The notes under the pieces are model-generated. The model was not told the DNA's origin. It did no database searches and was given only the letters and a program-made list of their open reading frames with translations. Both the position numbers and the translations under genes were made by a program. A stretch of 8,751 nucleotides of DNA from an uncultured Selenomonas sp. (lineage in GTDB: Bacteria > Bacillota > Negativicutes > Selenomonadales > Selenomonadaceae): contig CALIBA010000173.1 in NCBI GenBank assembly GCA_938045435.1, forward strand, positions 1 through 8,751, given 5' to 3'. Shown piece after piece: positions 7,751 to 8,751 of this stretch (positions within the stretch are counted from its first letter, which is position 1; each line of letters starts with the position of its first letter).

Positions 7751-7777
7751 ACGTTATCATAACGCTATTGATAACGT
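7751..7777 (+). promoter_or_regulatory. Inverted repeat ACGTTATC-N11-GATAACGT upstream of the DUF6261-like gene, possible operator
   Basis: Perfect 8-base arms lie at 7751-7758 and 7770-7777, 34 bases before the ATG at 7812. The left arm is also part of GTTATCATAAC (7753-7763). A tandem GTAGC (7777-7786) follows. The spacing of half-sites, about two helical turns between centres, suits a dimeric DNA-binding protein, but no regulator is known to me for this site, so the function is inference. Confidence 0.4.
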
Positions 7778-7811
7778 AGCGTAGCGTATTTTGGTGGAGA
7801 GGATAAAGGAA

Positions 7812-8637
7812 ATGAAGTATTTACACATGGCAAGTCGAACTACTGAAGTGGATGTCGTTTCTGATCAGATTGTTGCAATGTATGAAGCCCGAACGGGACT
7901 GAAGACGGAGCCATATCTTGGTGTCTACGATGGTGACGGTGAAAAGCCAATCCGAACAGATTACGGAGGCTATTAAACGACTAAAAATTCTGAGCGAATT
8001 ATTAGAGGATCTGGATGCTGTTCGAGACCGAGCTATCAGTGCGCTCGGACATGTGCTTAATGAGGCGAATATGCCAACAGCCGATGCACATCGACACACG
8101 CCGCCTCTAAAAAAAGTGTTTGATAATTATACGCTCTCTATACTCGTGAGAATTATGAAAGTGAATCGCTCTGGTCGAATCACTGCTTGCTGATTTGGAC
8201 ACAGCCGCATTGCAAGCGCATATTACGGCCCTTTCAGGTGTAGGCAAGGGCAATTACAGTTATACGCACAGCGCAGACTACGTTTGCTACCAAGCTTTGG
8301 AGGCGTTAGCCAAAGACAGGGCCTTGCAGAGTGCCAGTGCACTTAAACTCGCCTTGTTGAAAACGATTAACACCAAACTTATTTGCTATCTTGATGTGAT
8401 GAAGGATGTTGCTGCTGCAAAATATGCTGATTTTGCAGCAGCGCGTTGCGTGGACTACCGATGAGCAGAACGCGTATTATCGCAATGCGCCACACCCTCG
8501 ATGAGAAAAAGAAGAAAGAGGGAAACGGTGGTGGCACTAAGAAGAAAAAGGGTAAGGAAAAAGACAAAGGAAAAGAGAAGGACAAGAAAAAGGAGAAAGA
8601 TGACCAAGGCGATGATATTACGTTGCCAACGGAGTAG
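7812..8637 (+). pseudogene. DUF6261-like hypothetical protein, broken by at least seven frame changes
   Basis: Segments in changing frames together form one alanine-rich helical protein of about 275 codons, most like the Bacteroidales DUF6261 family (from memory, moderate certainty). The start MKYLHMASRTTEVDV at ATG 7812 is preceded by GGAGAGGATAAAGGA. Approximate segments are 7812-7917, 7918-8130 (LVSTMVTVKSQSEQI...), 8133-8171 (YTRENYESES), 8174-8240 (VESLLADLDTAALQAHI), 8244-8297 (ARAITVIRTAQTTFATK), 8297-8444 (LEALAKDRALQSASALKLAL...), 8445-8499 (VAWTTDEQNAYYRNA) and 8500-8637 (a DEKKKKEGN start, then a Lys-rich tail). The substituted frames read as sensible protein while the gaps give non-family sequence. 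Function of the family is unknown. No product resembling the full protein can be made as written. Clustered sequencing errors are the main alternative. Confidence 0.75.
8503..8600 (+). repeat. Purine-rich low-complexity tract encoding a Lys/Glu/Gly tail
   Basis: An almost entirely A/G stretch encodes the C-terminal tail of the DUF6261-like frame. It includes two tandem GKEKDK units followed by KKEKD. It is imperfect at the DNA level, so it is a compositional repeat and not a clean tandem array. The reverse strand is correspondingly pyrimidine-rich and gives only a spurious reading frame. Confidence 0.75.
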
Positions 8638-8663
8638 CGAATCTTTATCGGAAGAGGAATAAG

Positions 8664-8751
8664 ATGAAAATAGCGATTATAGGATTAGGATATGTGGGAT
8701 TACCGTTGGCGGTAGCGTTTGCAGAGCATTATCCGACTGTTGGCTTTGACA
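8664..8751 (+). CDS. Nucleotide-sugar 6-dehydrogenase (UDP-N-acetylhexosamine type), N-terminal fragment
   Basis: The first 29 codons read MKIAIIGLGYVGLPLAVAF and on to VGFD, before the window ends. GLGYVGLPLA is the NAD-binding GxGxxG signature of the UDP-glucose/GDP-mannose dehydrogenase family. The following AEHYPTVGFD is closest to TviB/WbpO/Cap5L-type enzymes, which oxidise UDP-N-acetylgalactosamine or UDP-N-acetylglucosamine at C6 to the uronic acid using two NAD+. Catalytic residues lie outside the window, so the exact sugar is unresolved. GAAGAGGAA lies about 5 bases before the ATG. It starts 26 bases after the stop of the broken DUF6261-like gene and may share its promoter. Together with the WbpB-like end at base 2-184 it points to an N-acetylated aminouronic acid in the glycan. 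Confidence 0.9.
   Translation, partial: MKIAIIGLGYVGLPLAVAFAEHYPTVGFD

Larger units (their letters stand above)
7588..7811 (+). other. Non-coding spacer rich in short inverted repeats
   Basis: No convincing gene lies here; the open frame across 7448-7639 is a shadow of the glycosyltransferase gene. The spacer and the stop codon just before it carry a run of perfect inverted repeats with arms of 5-8 bases: 7582-7595, 7611-7627, 7628-7642, 7638-7651, 7665-7675, 7696-7729 and 7751-7777. It separates the 314-7587 run of genes from the DUF6261-like gene and the dehydrogenase, so it may hold a terminator for the first group and a promoter for the second. The downstream end, 7781-7811, is GT/GA-rich and includes TATTTTG at 7787-7793, a partial match to the Bacteroidetes -7 element. 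Confidence 0.6.

Noticed and set aside
7791..7811. Upstream start (TTG 7791) for the DUF6261-like gene
   Set aside because: ATG 7812 has a purine-rich GGAGAGG/AAGGA stretch just before it and gives a better N-terminus; the upstream codons overlap that ribosome-binding region.
8379..8585. Minus-strand reading frame rich in Phe, Ser and Pro
   Set aside because: It is the antisense of the purine-rich Lys tail; its composition comes from the pyrimidine tract alone.
1..8751. CRISPR array, tRNA, rRNA or insertion sequence
   Set aside because: I saw no regularly spaced repeats, no tRNA-like cloverleaf, and no transposase or terminal inverted repeats flanking any gene.

Overview
The window is a fragment of a surface-polysaccharide (capsule or O-antigen type) biosynthesis locus with every gene on the + strand. 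Moderate, AT-leaning composition, sparse Shine-Dalgarno sequences, the protein types (DUF268, GT11, a DUF6261-like protein, a TviB-type nucleotide-sugar dehydrogenase) and the wording of the proteins suggest a Bacteroidales bacterium. A Porphyromonas-like organism is my best guess, but this is inference and I could not run a database comparison.

Layout: (1) 2-184, the last 60 codons of a Gfo/Idh/MocA oxidoreductase of the WbpB-like kind. (2) 314-1126, a DUF268 methyltransferase-like protein. (3) 1165-2610, a Wzx-type flippase split by one in-frame TGA. (4) 2607-3619, an FkbM methyltransferase split by one frameshift. (5) 3649-4488, a GT11 fucosyltransferase-like enzyme. (6) 4517-5356, a second, intact FkbM methyltransferase. 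(7) 5366-6583, a GT4 glycosyltransferase. (8) 6571-7587, a CgeB-like glycosyltransferase. (9) 7588-7811, a non-coding spacer packed with short inverted repeats. (10) 7812-8637, a DUF6261-like gene whose frame changes at least seven times, with a lysine-rich tail. (11) 8664 to the window end, the N-terminus of a UDP-sugar 6-dehydrogenase.

How the genes work together: genes 1 and 11 belong to families that make N-acetylated aminouronic acid nucleotides. The three glycosyltransferases would add sugars, one of them probably fucose, to a lipid-linked repeat unit. Up to three methyltransferase-like enzymes would decorate it, and the flippase would carry it across the inner membrane. Close spacing and ATGA stop/start overlaps at 2607 and 6580 suggest that genes 2-8 form one operon. 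No Wzy polymerase is visible; the GDP-fucose, UDP-sugar and chain-length genes must lie outside.

The most unusual aspect is that three of the nine complete genes are broken in different ways (nonsense, one frameshift, many frameshifts), while their neighbours are intact. Either the locus is decaying, or the sequence has errors concentrated there. The second notable item is the inverted-repeat-rich spacer at 7582-7777. I see no clearly novel enzymatic system, RNA gene, CRISPR array or insertion sequence.
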